Shown: positions 52,036 to 61,219 of the stretch, one piece after another | Numbering within the stretch: the stretch's first letter is position 1 | Layout: each line of letters opens with the position of its first letter | Assembly (NCBI GenBank): GCA_029940475.1 | Contig: JAPYUT010000002.1 | Span: 4,934 to 68,933, forward strand | Length of the DNA stretch: 64,000 nucleotides | Reading direction: 5' to 3' | Origin: Verrucomicrobiales bacterium | GTDB taxonomy: Bacteria > Verrucomicrobiota > Verrucomicrobiia > Verrucomicrobiales > DEV007 | Position numbers and translations under genes: made by a program | Notes under the pieces: generated by a model | Databases searched by the model: none | What the model was told of the DNA's origin: nothing | The model's input: only the letters and a program-made list of their open reading frames with translations

Positions 52036-53409
52036 ATGGCCAAACTTGTAATCATTGATGATGAGGCAGCAATCCTTCAACTCATGACCAAACTCTGTGA
52101 AGGATTGGGACATGAAGTCCACGCTACGCAAAGCGGCGCGGATGGAGTGGAGGCAATCAAAACCAAGCGACCCGATCTGCTAATCGTTGACCTTCGTATC
52201 GGCGACATGAACGGTCTCGATATTATTGAAATGTGCGGCAACGAATACCCCGGAATGCCAATCATTATGGTAACCGGGTTTGGCAGCATTGAAAATGCGG
52301 TCGAAGCAATGCGCCTTGGCGCTTTTGATTACCTCGCAAAGCCTTTTGAACTGGATGATCTACAACGCACAGTTAACCGAGCACTCAAACAACTCAGCGT
52401 CCCCAGGGATCAAAACCAGGCCACAAGTTCGCCCGAGGCCATCCGCCCCAGCAGCCAACTCATAGGAGCAAGCTCAGGAATAAAGGAAATATTGCGGATC
52501 GTGGAGAAAATTGCCGATAATGACAGCCCTGCGTTACTTGAAGGTGAATTCGGCTCAGGCAAGCAAATAGTGGCCAGGGCTATTCATGATCGCAGTCACC
52601 GCTGCAACGAACCCTTCAAAATCCTGCATTGTTCATCACTCCCTGAAAACTTGTTGGAAGCAGAACTTTTCGGTGGTGACGGGCGGCAGACAATTTTCAA
52701 CCGCGCTCAGGGGGGCACGGTCGTACTCGAGGAAATCAACGTCCTGCCAATGCGCCTCCAATCTCAACTTGACAGTCTGCTTGAAGATATTGGAAATCAG
52801 CGACTCTCCGGTAATCTATCAGCGAACCTCGATTTCCGGTTTATCGCCACTTCAACAGAACCCCTGGAGCAATGGGTCGCCGAGGGAAAATTCCGTGAAG
52901 ACCTTTATTACCGGGTTTCGGTTATTCCAATCCTGATTCCTCCACTACGCAAGCGACAGGAGGACATCGCACTGCTTTCCGATCATTTCCTGGAAAACTA
53001 TTCCCGATTAACCGGCACCAAGAAAAAAGAAATCGACAAGTATTCGATGAAAATGCTCACCAACTACAAGTGGCCAGGTAATGTCGGTGAACTGCAAAAC
53101 GCCATTGAGCGCGCCTGCGCATTCTCCGATGACGATGAAAAACGAATTCGCCCGGTCGATCTTCCTCCCAAGATCACACAAAAAATTGAAATTACTGATG
53201 AGGAAAATGAGGCATTCAAGCATCAACTGCCAATCGGATCAGCACTTTCTGACTACATTAAAAAACAGGAAAAAATATTTATTCGTGAAACCCTGAGGTT
53301 CAACGAGGGATCGCGGGAAAAAACTGCCAGTATGCTCGGTGTCAGCATTGCCACTCTCTATCGAAAGATGGGATTGAAAGTGGAACGCGATAAGTTACTT
53401 AATTTATAG
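52036..53409 (+). CDS. NtrC-family response regulator lacking the GAFTGA loop
   Basis: 457 residues from the ATG at 52036, which starts directly at the receiver. Residues 1-120 are a response-regulator receiver with Asp52 (phosphorylation site), Thr80 and Lys102 in AKPFE. The AAA+ domain has a Walker A-like GEFGSGKQ (about 170-177), a Walker B-like GGTVVLEEIN, KFREDLYYRVSVIPI and WPGNVGELQNAIERACAF. The stretch after AELFGG reads DGRQTIFNRAQGG, with no GAFTGA, the loop that contacts sigma-54. A Fis-type helix-turn-helix ends the protein (EKTASMLGVSIATLYRKMGL). It may work without sigma-54. No kinase gene is adjacent. Confidence 0.9.
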   Translation: MAKLVIIDDEAAILQLMTKLCEGLGHEVHATQSGADGVEAIKTKRPDLLIVDLRIGDMNGLDIIEMCGNEYPGMPIIMVTGFGSIENAVEAMRLGAFDYLAKPFELDDLQRTVNRALKQLSVPRDQNQATSSPEAIRPSSQLIGASSGIKEILRIVEKIADNDSPALLEGEFGSGKQIVARAIHDRSHRCNEPFKILHCSSLPENLLEAELFGGDGRQTIFNRAQGGTVVLEEINVLPMRLQSQLDSLLEDIGNQRLSGNLSANLDFRFIATSTEPLEQWVAEGKFREDLYYRVSVIPILIPPLRKRQEDIALLSDHFLENYSRLTGTKKKEIDKYSMKMLTNYKWPGNVGELQNAIERACAFSDDDEKRIRPVDLPPKITQKIEITDEENEAFKHQLPIGSALSDYIKKQEKIFIRETLRFNEGSREKTASMLGVSIATLYRKMGLKVERDKLLNL

Positions 53410-53836
53410 CCCCTCAGCACATCACCCGATTAGTCGGATCAGTCCCAATGCTGTGAGCTATATCTCGTAATTCTCAGGTTCTCGATGCCATAGGGATTCC
53501 GGTCAGGATCTGCGGAATTCAGGCATATCGTCTACGGCAGCCGGCAGGGGAAAATGCCTGGGCATTCTCACACATAATAATGTGTCATTTCCCTGAAAAT
53601 TGAATAGAGACAGTTCGACCAGATCATTGCGAGATCCCCCAAAAAAAACTCGCGCAGATTTATCCAGCCGAACTGCCTCTATTCAACCCAATATTGCCCG
53701 TTATCACGGACATTATCTAAATACCATTCTACCAGCCGATGCGCAAGGTTCTTTTCACCCACCCTATCCATCACTAAACAAGGAAATACGTTCATTGTGA
53801 ACGCTTAACGAATGAATTCACCGCCCTCTCTCAAGT
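53410..53836. other. 427-bp convergent intergenic region with two small hairpins
   Basis: The region lies between the stop codons of the NtrC-like regulator and galE. Near its centre are two adjacent inverted repeats: AATGCC-TG-GGCATT (53553-53566) and ACACAT-AATA-ATGTGT (53570-53585). They may form terminators for the two convergent genes, though neither has a T-run. A 66-codon plus-strand frame (53600-53800) is not convincing as a protein. Confidence 0.55.
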
Positions 53837-54844
53837 TCAATCCTTATATTTTCCACCTTTATCCCCATTCATCCAAGCCCATGCACTTTCAATAATTGTC
53901 TTAATGTCAGTAATTTCCGCCTCCCAGCCCAGTAAATCCTTTGCCAAAGTGGAATCAGCTATCAATTCCGGCGGGTCGCCTTCCCTGCGCTCTCCATACT
54001 GCAAAGGCACTCGTTTTCCTGTCACGGCTTCAGCGGCATCAATCACTTCTTTTACCGATGCTCCCTTGCCGGTCCCTAAATTACACGAGAATGACTCTCC
54101 GTCATTCTCGAGATAATTTAAAGCCCTGACATGCGCCCGGGCTAAATCCACCACATGTATGTAATCCCGGATGCAAGTTCCATCAGCAGTAGGGTAATCA
54201 CTACCAAACACGGTCATTGGACCAATCTCCCCCTTGACGGCCCGCAATACATTTGGGATCAGGTGAGTCTCCGGTTCGTGATCCTCGCCAATCACACCAT
54301 CCGGAGAACACCCCGAGGCGTTGAAGTAGCGTAGCCTCACGCTACGAATGCCATAGGCTTCATCACAATCCTTGAGGATCCTCTCCAGCATAAGCTTGCT
54401 ATGACCATAAGGATTGATCGGTTCCTGGCGATGTGTTTCAGGCATTGGTATATCCTGAGGATCACCGTAAGTTGCACATGTCGAGGACAGGATAAATTTA
54501 TCGCATCCGTGAGCGCGCATCGCTTTAAGGATAGTCAAAGGTGCAGCAGTGTTATTGGCATAATACTTAAGCGGATCAGTGACAGATTCACCCACAAAAC
54601 AGAATGCAGCAAAATGCACTACCCCATCAATCTTATACCTAGAAAATACATCTTCAACAGAAGCCGCATCCGCGATATCCGCTTCCACAAGAGTGACTCC
54701 CTCTGAGATCAGGGCATCGCGATGCCCAAAGACCAAGTTGTCAATCACCACCACTTCATAGCCAGCCTCTTCGGCCAACATCCGAACCGTGTGAGAGCCT
54801 ATGTAGCCGGCTCCTCCGGTCACCAGAATTGCACCCTTACTCAT
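53837..54844 (-). CDS. galE: UDP-glucose 4-epimerase
   Basis: 335 residues from the ATG at 54844, which precedes the NAD-binding GAILVTGGAGYIGSHTVRML directly. VVIDNLVFGHRDALISEG, VHFAAFCFVGESVTDPLKYYANN, SSTCATYGDPQ, the catalytic Tyr and Lys in NPYGHSKLMLERIL, and RYFNASGCSPDG are the usual extended short-chain dehydrogenase motifs of GalE. It interconverts UDP-glucose and UDP-galactose for polysaccharide or LPS synthesis. No other sugar-nucleotide genes are adjacent. Confidence 0.93.
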   Translation of the reverse strand: MSKGAILVTGGAGYIGSHTVRMLAEEAGYEVVVIDNLVFGHRDALISEGVTLVEADIADAASVEDVFSRYKIDGVVHFAAFCFVGESVTDPLKYYANNTAAPLTILKAMRAHGCDKFILSSTCATYGDPQDIPMPETHRQEPINPYGHSKLMLERILKDCDEAYGIRSVRLRYFNASGCSPDGVIGEDHEPETHLIPNVLRAVKGEIGPMTVFGSDYPTADGTCIRDYIHVVDLARAHVRALNYLENDGESFSCNLGTGKGASVKEVIDAAEAVTGKRVPLQYGERREGDPPELIADSTLAKDLLGWEAEITDIKTIIESAWAWMNGDKGGKYKD

Positions 54845-54925
54845 TGTTTGAGAAAAGCGTGCCAGCACATAAAGTCAATACTCGAGTGAATTCCCTGAGC
54901 ATAATTCCAACCCGCGAGGGGGTAA

Positions 54926-54999
54926 TGCCGACGGCGGGACTCGAACCCGCACTTGAGCGATTTTAAGTCGCTTGCCTCTACCAGTTGGGCTACGTCGGC
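54926..54999 (-). tRNA. tRNA with UAA (Leu) anticodon but a short, class I variable loop
   Basis: A complete cloverleaf reads from G at 54999 to A73 at 54926. The acceptor stem GCCGACG/CGTCGGC, anticodon stem AGCGA/TCGCT and T stem GCGGG/CCCGC are fully paired. The anticodon loop is CTTAAAA, giving anticodon UAA (Leu codon UUA). The variable loop is CAAGT, five bases, where bacterial tRNA-Leu should have a long paired arm. The D stem has one mismatch. No CCA is encoded (TTA follows). The tRNA-Leu(CAA) at 61220 has the normal long arm, so the contrast is within one genome. Confidence 0.9.
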
Positions 55000-55016
55000 A
55001 AAATTCAGCAGGCAAA

Positions 55017-55045
55017 CTTGTAGTGGAGTTCACCAGACCTATCAA
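55017..55045 (-). promoter_or_regulatory. Candidate promoter of the tRNA(UAA) gene
   Basis: TTGATA (55045-55040), a 17-bp spacer and TACAAG (55022-55017) on the minus strand. The -35 overlaps the stop codon of the XdhB-like gene. It is weaker than the promoter of the tRNA(CAU) gene. Confidence 0.4.
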
Positions 55046-57291
55046 GGAGCACTGGTTTCAATTGTAAAATACACTGCCTCGGGAGAAGCGGGTAGCGGCA
55101 GGATCAAACCCGGCTTTGCCCCGCCAAATGCCGCAATCCCATCCCGAATCGCCTCGCGAACCGAAAGCGCCAGGCAAAATGCCGCTGCCTGTGGATCCTT
55201 TGGATATCTGCCCTGACTTGCAAGTAATTCACAGTTAAACTGCCGGGGCACCTCTCCGGCGGTGGCAACCCGGTAACTGTCAACCTCGCCGGTAATAAGC
55301 TCGCCATTTGCAGCCCATTGCAGTTCCTCACAGGTCAGCCAGCCAAGCCCTCTCATGAAAGCCGAACATATCAGGTTTTTTGCGGTAACCGGCTCAATTT
55401 GAAATCCCACGTCCTGGACAATATCCACCCGCAACACCGTCACCTCCCCGGTAAAGCCATCAATCAACACCTCTGCCGCGGCTGCTCCGCATGCAAAGTC
55501 TCTGAAATTACGATCACCCAGCACCTCAAGCGCATTGAAGCAACCTGTGGCCTTTACATCAATTCCATCAGCAATTGCCCTGTCGACAATCTCACTCAGC
55601 GAAACCGGCATATCGGGGTGTTCCGGATCAGACACGCCTCCCTCTGAAAATTTGAGCTCCATTATGTCGGTAATATCCACATCGCTCTCCCCAAGCCGTG
55701 CGGCAGCAATCATCCTTAACCGGTCACGCAGTTGACGACACGCATCAAGAACCGCCTCGGCATAAAGTTCATCGCAATGTAACGCCGCACCCTGATCAGG
55801 ATCGCCTGCAGCAATTCGCACCGATGCCCCGCAGATCCCAAGCTCTTCTTCAACAATCACCGCTACTGATCTGCGCAGGATCTCGCCGGCATCCACACCA
55901 TCGCAAGTGACTTGTGCACTGCCATCGGCAAACAGGCATACACCGGCTTGCACCGGCTTGGCTTCCTCCCGACTCGCCCCGCACCCGATCTTAACCGGCA
56001 CCACTGCAAGTCCGCGCTTGGCAAAGGAGGAGGTTCGATTCCACTCACTGATTTCTCTCAGGCGATCCTCATACGATGAAAGCTTGGTCACCCTCTTCCA
56101 GGCATCCCTCAGGCGCAACCCATCAACGTTCTGGCCATAGTGAGTCACTGCGCGATCACTTCCTGGCGCATAGAAATTCCTCTCCCTTACCATCTTGGGG
56201 TTCATTTTCAGATGCAGGGCAACCTCGCTAATGATTTCCTCGACAATCAAAGCCGCGATCCCCGTGCCATTTGAAAACGATGAAGTAGAAGAGAGGCAAT
56301 TTGTCTTACAGATACGTCCCGAAACCTTGATGTTCGGAAAAAAATACGCGCTGTCCAGATGATGGAGTATGTTGCACAGCACGGATGCCGCCTGATCAAT
56401 CTGCCATCCGCCGTCAAGATGCACTGCGCATTCAACGCTCTGGATACAGGCACTGGAATCATGAAACGCCCGGATTATCACACTCACGGGATTCTGCTTT
56501 GCCGTCAATTTTACCCCGGTCTCACGCCTGAGTCCTATCCGCACCGGCGAAGCACTTAATTTTGCCGCCAAAGCCGCAATAGCCGGGGCGATAAGAGCTC
56601 CTGCGGACGTATCGCCATAGCCACCCACAAGCGAACGCTCAACCCTGATATCACTTTTCTCAACATTCAGCAATCCTGCCAATCCCCTCCGGACAAATCC
56701 ACGATCCCCAACTGATGTCCGAAGCTTTATTTTACCATCCTGCCCCGGTTCAGCCAGAGCAACGCAGGTTTCCAAAGAAAAATTGTCCTGCCCTCCAACA
56801 GTAAACTCCTTGTTAATCTCGCTAAGTTTCTTTTCATCCGCAGCATTGACATCCCCTCTCTGCAATACCTGCTCTTCGCCATGAAAAGACTGCACTGCGA
56901 TTGCCTCCCTAATCCCCAAAACCGGCACTCTCGGCTTGTAGTCGACCCGAACCAGCCCGGTAGCTTCACGGGCAATTACAAAATTGTCCGCAATCACCGC
57001 GGCCACAGGCTGACTATGGAAAGACACACAATCCTCCGCAAATAACGGCATCTGCCCAAACTCTGTGGAAAGATTGTTCTGTCCCGGAATATCCCGGGCG
57101 GTAAGGACCGCATGCACGCCTTCCAGCTTCAATGCCTCTTGAATGTCAATGGCATTCACCGATGCATGTGCGTATGGAGCAAGAACGAGCGCAGCTTCAA
57201 GCATTCCCCGAACTGCATCCGCATCGTCAGCGAATACCGCCTTTTCGCTGTCCGAGGGGCACCCCCGTGTATCTGGATGAATACTAGCCAT
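55042..57291 (-). CDS. Xanthine dehydrogenase large-subunit-like protein with altered Moco motifs
   Basis: 749 residues of the XdhB/molybdenum-hydroxylase large-subunit type. The N-terminal domain (LVLAPYAHASVNAIDIQEALKLEGVHAVLTARDIPGQNN...QPVAAVIADNFVIAREATGLVRVDY) is normal. The cofactor-contacting segments are not. The usual GGGFGGK reads VGGYGDT. The usual EMGQGxxT region reads CDGVDAGEILRR. The region expected to hold the catalytic Glu (GEPP before an LALSV helix) reads QAAAFCLALSV, so Glu is absent. It may be inactive or use another substrate. It overlaps the small-subunit gene by 8 bp. Confidence 0.85.
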   Translation of the reverse strand: MASIHPDTRGCPSDSEKAVFADDADAVRGMLEAALVLAPYAHASVNAIDIQEALKLEGVHAVLTARDIPGQNNLSTEFGQMPLFAEDCVSFHSQPVAAVIADNFVIAREATGLVRVDYKPRVPVLGIREAIAVQSFHGEEQVLQRGDVNAADEKKLSEINKEFTVGGQDNFSLETCVALAEPGQDGKIKLRTSVGDRGFVRRGLAGLLNVEKSDIRVERSLVGGYGDTSAGALIAPAIAALAAKLSASPVRIGLRRETGVKLTAKQNPVSVIIRAFHDSSACIQSVECAVHLDGGWQIDQAASVLCNILHHLDSAYFFPNIKVSGRICKTNCLSSTSSFSNGTGIAALIVEEIISEVALHLKMNPKMVRERNFYAPGSDRAVTHYGQNVDGLRLRDAWKRVTKLSSYEDRLREISEWNRTSSFAKRGLAVVPVKIGCGASREEAKPVQAGVCLFADGSAQVTCDGVDAGEILRRSVAVIVEEELGICGASVRIAAGDPDQGAALHCDELYAEAVLDACRQLRDRLRMIAAARLGESDVDITDIMELKFSEGGVSDPEHPDMPVSLSEIVDRAIADGIDVKATGCFNALEVLGDRNFRDFACGAAAAEVLIDGFTGEVTVLRVDIVQDVGFQIEPVTAKNLICSAFMRGLGWLTCEELQWAANGELITGEVDSYRVATAGEVPRQFNCELLASQGRYPKDPQAAAFCLALSVREAIRDGIAAFGGAKPGLILPLPASPEAVYFTIETSAP

Positions 57292-58816
57292 CCTCTACAG
57301 TTTCCCGATGTGTTTCAAATGGCAGCAGATTCTCAACCAAACCACCATCAACCGGCGTATATTGACCCGGTGTCCTGTGCTCGGCAAAGAACTTCCTCCA
57401 GAGTTGCCCTGCCATTGCATTACGATAATCGGCACTGGCCATGTCATCGGATTGTGCGGGAAATGTCTGCCGCAATGATATCGCCACTTTACGGGCCACC
57501 TTTGGTCCCCAGAGCGCCCCAGTTAAAAGTTCTTCAGCCTCATATGCGCGCATTGCTTGCGCTGAAACTCCTCCGTAACAAAGCCTTGCCCTGCTGACCC
57601 GCCCGGCTTCGTTGAGTGCCACCAGAAATGCTGCACAGACAATTGCCCTGTCATTGTGGTGTCGTCTGGAGACCTTATAGAAACCGGACAAGTTACGACC
57701 AGAATCCTGTTCACGGGCTGTTGAGTCCGGACATTCTACCAGCACTGTCTTGAGGATTTCCCCTCTGCTCAAGACCGTTCGTGAGGGACCTCCAAGAAAT
57801 TCCTCCAGCCTGAGCTTCCTCTGCTCTCTGAGATTGCTGATCACCACTTGCGCATCAAGGGCAAGCAACACGGGAACCAGGTCTGAATCATGCTCTGCCA
57901 ACGCCAGGTTGCCGCCTACAGTCGCACGGTTGCGCACCTGCGGACTGCCGAAGCGGCTTGCCATTTGGGCAATGAGCGGAAATTTTCCGGCAAGGGCATC
58001 AAACAATGATCGGATCGTGACTGCGGCACCTATCTGCCACTGCCCCTTCTCCCTTGCCACTTGCCGTAATTCAGTAACTGATTCCAGCGAAATTATCGTC
58101 CGCCGACTTGCCTTGGAGCGTGGCGAAAATTGCCGCGAAGAAGAATATGCAGTGCCTCCCGCAACCAGTTTCGAATCAGGATGCGCCTGAAGCAACCTCA
58201 AGGCCTCCGTCAGCGTCCCCGGCCTGTAGAACAGATCCCCTACCTGATCCCTATAGGCAAATGCCGGCAGCAGTCCGTCACACGATGAAGTCAGGAAACC
58301 GGCTTGTGACTTGTTTGTAGACATTTTCTCATGTCGCAGCAGCTCATTTAAGGCTGAATACAGGGGCCAATAGCCGGTGCATCGGCAAATGTTCCCCACT
58401 GCCGGCAGCAACGGGCCGCTGGAACATGTTTTTACGGGATTTTCGTAAATTTCCCCAAAAGCCATTGAGAATCCGGGCAAACAGTAACCACAGGAGAATT
58501 GTTTACATTCCGACAGGGCTTTCTGTAAAGGGTGCTCTTCTTCTCCTCCTGTCATGGCCTCCGCCGTCCAGATTTCCCGCCCGGCAACCATAGGCAAGGT
58601 CAGCTGGCACGCATTTACCACCCGGAGAACCGGGCGCTGCCGGCAATCACTATCAACCAGCAGCACCGAGCACGCCCCACAAGCCCCCCTGTCACATGCA
58701 TCCTTGGCGGAAGTCATTCGGTTTTCCCGCAGATAATCGAGCAAACCCCATTGCGCAGGAGTTCCTCCACCACGGTGGGAATTTCCATTAATGAAAAACT
58801 CAAAATCACTCTGCAT
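57284..58816 (-). CDS. Xanthine dehydrogenase small-subunit-like protein ([2Fe-2S] and FAD)
   Basis: 510 residues combining the two electron-transfer domains of XdhA. The plant-type ferredoxin site has Cys41, Cys46, Cys49 and Cys70 (DACDRGACGACSVLL...NAC). The second cluster has SCGYC and ICRCTGYWP. An FAD domain begins at about 190 (FYRPGTLTEALRLLQAHPDSKLVAGGTAYS) with the typical SRFGSPQVRNRATVGGNLALAEHDSDL. These domains look intact, in contrast to the large subunit. In the family this chain passes electrons from the molybdenum centre to NAD. No cofactor-insertion gene (xdhC) or purine-uptake gene is adjacent. Confidence 0.9.
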   Translation of the reverse strand: MQSDFEFFINGNSHRGGGTPAQWGLLDYLRENRMTSAKDACDRGACGACSVLLVDSDCRQRPVLRVVNACQLTLPMVAGREIWTAEAMTGGEEEHPLQKALSECKQFSCGYCLPGFSMAFGEIYENPVKTCSSGPLLPAVGNICRCTGYWPLYSALNELLRHEKMSTNKSQAGFLTSSCDGLLPAFAYRDQVGDLFYRPGTLTEALRLLQAHPDSKLVAGGTAYSSSRQFSPRSKASRRTIISLESVTELRQVAREKGQWQIGAAVTIRSLFDALAGKFPLIAQMASRFGSPQVRNRATVGGNLALAEHDSDLVPVLLALDAQVVISNLREQRKLRLEEFLGGPSRTVLSRGEILKTVLVECPDSTAREQDSGRNLSGFYKVSRRHHNDRAIVCAAFLVALNEAGRVSRARLCYGGVSAQAMRAYEAEELLTGALWGPKVARKVAISLRQTFPAQSDDMASADYRNAMAGQLWRKFFAEHRTPGQYTPVDGGLVENLLPFETHRETVEDG

Positions 58817-58999
58817 GCAGCGGGCTCCCTTAAAAAAGGCTCAGCTTACCCGTGGCTTGACTCTCGCTCAAGCCTCGATCACCGCTGACTATTCACCCAC
58901 AAATCTCCCTTCCCCCATTTAAAGGAGGAAACAATCTGTTTCGAGCTTTGACATTGATCCTTACAAATCCCACATTCCAAAGACCATGGGTTCCAATCG

Positions 59000-59494
59000 A
59001 TGAGCTTGATTATTCTCCTAGCACTGGCAGGCATTGTCCTCATTTCCCTGGAGATTATCCTTCCCGGGATGATTTTGGGAATTATCGGGGGTATTGCAAT
59101 CATTGCGGCAATTGCGCTTACCTTTGGAACGGCGGAGCTTGACTCCCTGGGAATGGCAGGGCGCATATTGGTGGCAACGGCCATCCTGTTTTCCTGCATG
59201 ATGTTCATCGGGTTGTGGCTGAAATATTTCGACCGCCTGCCGTTCTGCCGTAGGCTCGTGCTTACCCTTGCCAATAAAGACAAGGTTGCCGGTAACGAAA
59301 TTGCTGAATACCTCGGGTGCAAAGGCATCGCCCTCACTGACCTGCGCCCCTCCGGCCGGGTCGAGATCAAGGGCCTGCCGAAAACCTGTGACATCATCGC
59401 CGAGACCGGGTTCATTGAAAGTGGCTCAAGCATTGAGATCATCAAGGTCGACGGCCGCAGGGTCCTTGTTCGCAAGGCACCTTGCGCCACATGA
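59000..59494 (+). CDS. NfeD-like membrane protein
   Basis: 164 residues, a short NfeD without the N-terminal ClpP-like protease domain. Two or three hydrophobic helices cover about 1-80 (SLIILLALAGIVLISLEIILPGMILGIIGGIAIIAAIALTFG, ILVATAILFSCMMFIGLWL). A soluble OB-fold-type domain ends it (GCKGIALTDLRPSGRVEIKGLPKTCDIIAETGFIESGSSIEIIKVDGRRVLVRK). NfeD proteins accompany flotillins and stomatins. The flotillin-like gene starts 47 bp downstream. Confidence 0.9.
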   Translation: MSLIILLALAGIVLISLEIILPGMILGIIGGIAIIAAIALTFGTAELDSLGMAGRILVATAILFSCMMFIGLWLKYFDRLPFCRRLVLTLANKDKVAGNEIAEYLGCKGIALTDLRPSGRVEIKGLPKTCDIIAETGFIESGSSIEIIKVDGRRVLVRKAPCAT

Positions 59495-59541
59495 GTTCAT
59501 CTGCACATCCAGATCCAAATCACCAACAACAAAGATAAATC

Positions 59542-60591
59542 ATGACTCCTCTCCTCGCAGCTCTGCCCGACAACGTCACCCTGATCATTCTCGGCATCAC
59601 TCTGGTCATCATTCTGGCACTGCTTGCGGTGATTGGAATGTTCTTCAAGATCTGGCTACGTGCCAAGGTTTCCGGCGCGCCGGTCAGTTTTGGAACCCTT
59701 GTCGCCATGTGGTTGCGGAAGGTTCCCAATTCCCTCATCGTCGACAGCCGCATCGCCGCATCAAAGGCCGGGCTCATCCTCTCGACCGACCAGCTGGAGG
59801 CTCACCTCCTGGCAGGCGGTGACGTCTCCCAGGTTGTCCTGGCACTGATCGCAGCGGAAAAAGCGGGCATCACCATGAACTTTGACCGTGCCTGTGCGAT
59901 TGATCTCGCAGTGAAAGGCACCGGTAAGACCGTGCTTGAGGCGGTGCGCACCAGTATCAACCCGAAGGTCATCGACTGCCCGAACCCGACCTCCGGGAAG
60001 GATAAGATCGAGGCTGTTGCCCGAGACGGTATCTCGTTGAAGGTACGTGCCCGGGTTACCGTGCGCACCAACCTCGACCGCTTTGTCGGCGGTGCCACTG
60101 AGGAAACCGTTGTCGCCCGGGTCGGCGAGGGCATCGTCACCTCGATCGGCTCCGCCGCATCCCACAAGGATGTCCTTGAGAATCCGGACAACATCTCCAA
60201 GCTGGTGCTGGGCAAGGGTGTGGATGCCGCGACGGCTTTTGAGATCATTTCCATTGATATCGCCGATGTCGATGTCGGCGTGAATATAGGCGCCAAGCTG
60301 CAGACCGAGCAGGCCGAGGCCGACAAGCAAGTCGCGCAGGCCAAGGCAGAGGTGCGCCGTGCGGCGGCAGTCGCCAACGAGCAGGAAATGCAGGCCCGCA
60401 CCCAGGAGATGCGCGCAACAGTCGTCGAGGCTGAGGCTCAAATCCCGCAGGCAATGGCAGAGGCCTTCCGCACCGGTGGCCTCGGGGTGATGGACTACAC
60501 CAAGTACAAGAACCTGATCGCCGACACCAAGATGCGCGACTCGATTGCCGGGGAAGGCGGGGAAACCTCAGGTGAAGACCCAAGCGTATAA
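59542..60591 (+). CDS. floA: Flotillin-like protein FloA (YqfA family)
   Basis: 349 residues. One N-terminal hydrophobic segment ([28 protein letters not shown]) precedes a domain with [32 protein letters not shown] and [44 protein letters not shown], then an Ala/Glu-rich coiled coil ([48 protein letters not shown]). This matches FloA, a scaffold for membrane microdomains. It is in an operon-like run with NfeD and a small membrane protein. Confidence 0.93.
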   Translation: MTPLLAALPDNVTLIILGITLVIILALLAVIGMFFKIWLRAKVSGAPVSFGTLVAMWLRKVPNSLIVDSRIAASKAGLILSTDQLEAHLLAGGDVSQVVLALIAAEKAGITMNFDRACAIDLAVKGTGKTVLEAVRTSINPKVIDCPNPTSGKDKIEAVARDGISLKVRARVTVRTNLDRFVGGATEETVVARVGEGIVTSIGSAASHKDVLENPDNISKLVLGKGVDAATAFEIISIDIADVDVGVNIGAKLQTEQAEADKQVAQAKAEVRRAAAVANEQEMQARTQEMRATVVEAEAQIPQAMAEAFRTGGLGVMDYTKYKNLIADTKMRDSIAGEGGETSGEDPSV

Positions 60592-60632
60592 GAGAAATAT
60601 AACCGGAATCATTCACATCGGCATTTTCAATA

Positions 60633-61169
60633 ATGGACGGAATCGGCGAACAGGGTCTCTTCATCATAGCCGCGCTGGTGATTGCCTTTATCAACTGGCT
60701 CTCAGGCACGCTGAAGAAAAGGAAGTCTGCCCAACACGGTGATGATGAGCAAAGTCAGGCCCATCACCGCGAGGCCAGTGCAGATGCCCTCTCCCACGCC
60801 GATCATGACAGCTGGCCTGCCCCTGATGATGAACAGGAGTCTGCTCCACTGGTTGCCTCAGCTCCCAATCCGGAGCCGGATGATCCCAACAGTGAAATCC
60901 GTGAATTCTTCGCAGCGCTCTCCGGAACCCCGCCAGTGGAAGCCCCGCCTGTGCCCGTCATGGAGGTGGAAGAACAAGCCCCGCCACCGCCTCCCACTGA
61001 ACCTGTTCATGAACTTCCATCAAATGAGGGCTATCACGTTGTCGGCTCAAGCCGCAGGTCCAGTCAACATCCCATCATTCAAAAGCTGCTCAAGGAGGGC
61101 GGAGCCAGGGAGGCATTCATTTTTACTCAAATACTGGGCAAGCCCAAAGCCCTTGGCGAAAACCGGTAA
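60633..61169 (+). CDS. Hypothetical membrane-anchored acidic/Pro-rich protein
   Basis: 178 residues from the ATG at 60633. One N-terminal hydrophobic helix (GLFIIAALVIAFINWLSG) is followed by a Lys-rich turn and a long acidic region rich in Asp, Glu, Pro and Ala. The last 40 residues (QHPIIQKLLKEGGAREAFIFTQILGKPKALGE) may form an amphipathic helix. No family was recognised. It follows floA by 41 bp, so a role in the same membrane system is plausible but not shown. Confidence 0.65.
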   Translation: MDGIGEQGLFIIAALVIAFINWLSGTLKKRKSAQHGDDEQSQAHHREASADALSHADHDSWPAPDDEQESAPLVASAPNPEPDDPNSEIREFFAALSGTPPVEAPPVPVMEVEEQAPPPPPTEPVHELPSNEGYHVVGSSRRSSQHPIIQKLLKEGGAREAFIFTQILGKPKALGENR

Positions 61170-61219
61170 ACCCCGGATGACTCAACCCTGACCCTCACTG
61201 TATACTTGATAATGAACGA

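Noticed and set aside
53600-53800. 66-codon plus-strand frame between the NtrC-like gene and galE
   Set aside because: Low-quality sequence with no domain and no start signal, in a region better explained as terminators.
58948-59142. 64-codon frame with a TTG start near an AAAGGAGG upstream of NfeD
   Set aside because: It overlaps the NfeD gene in another frame and has no protein-like character. The AAAGGAGG has no good start codon at the right distance.
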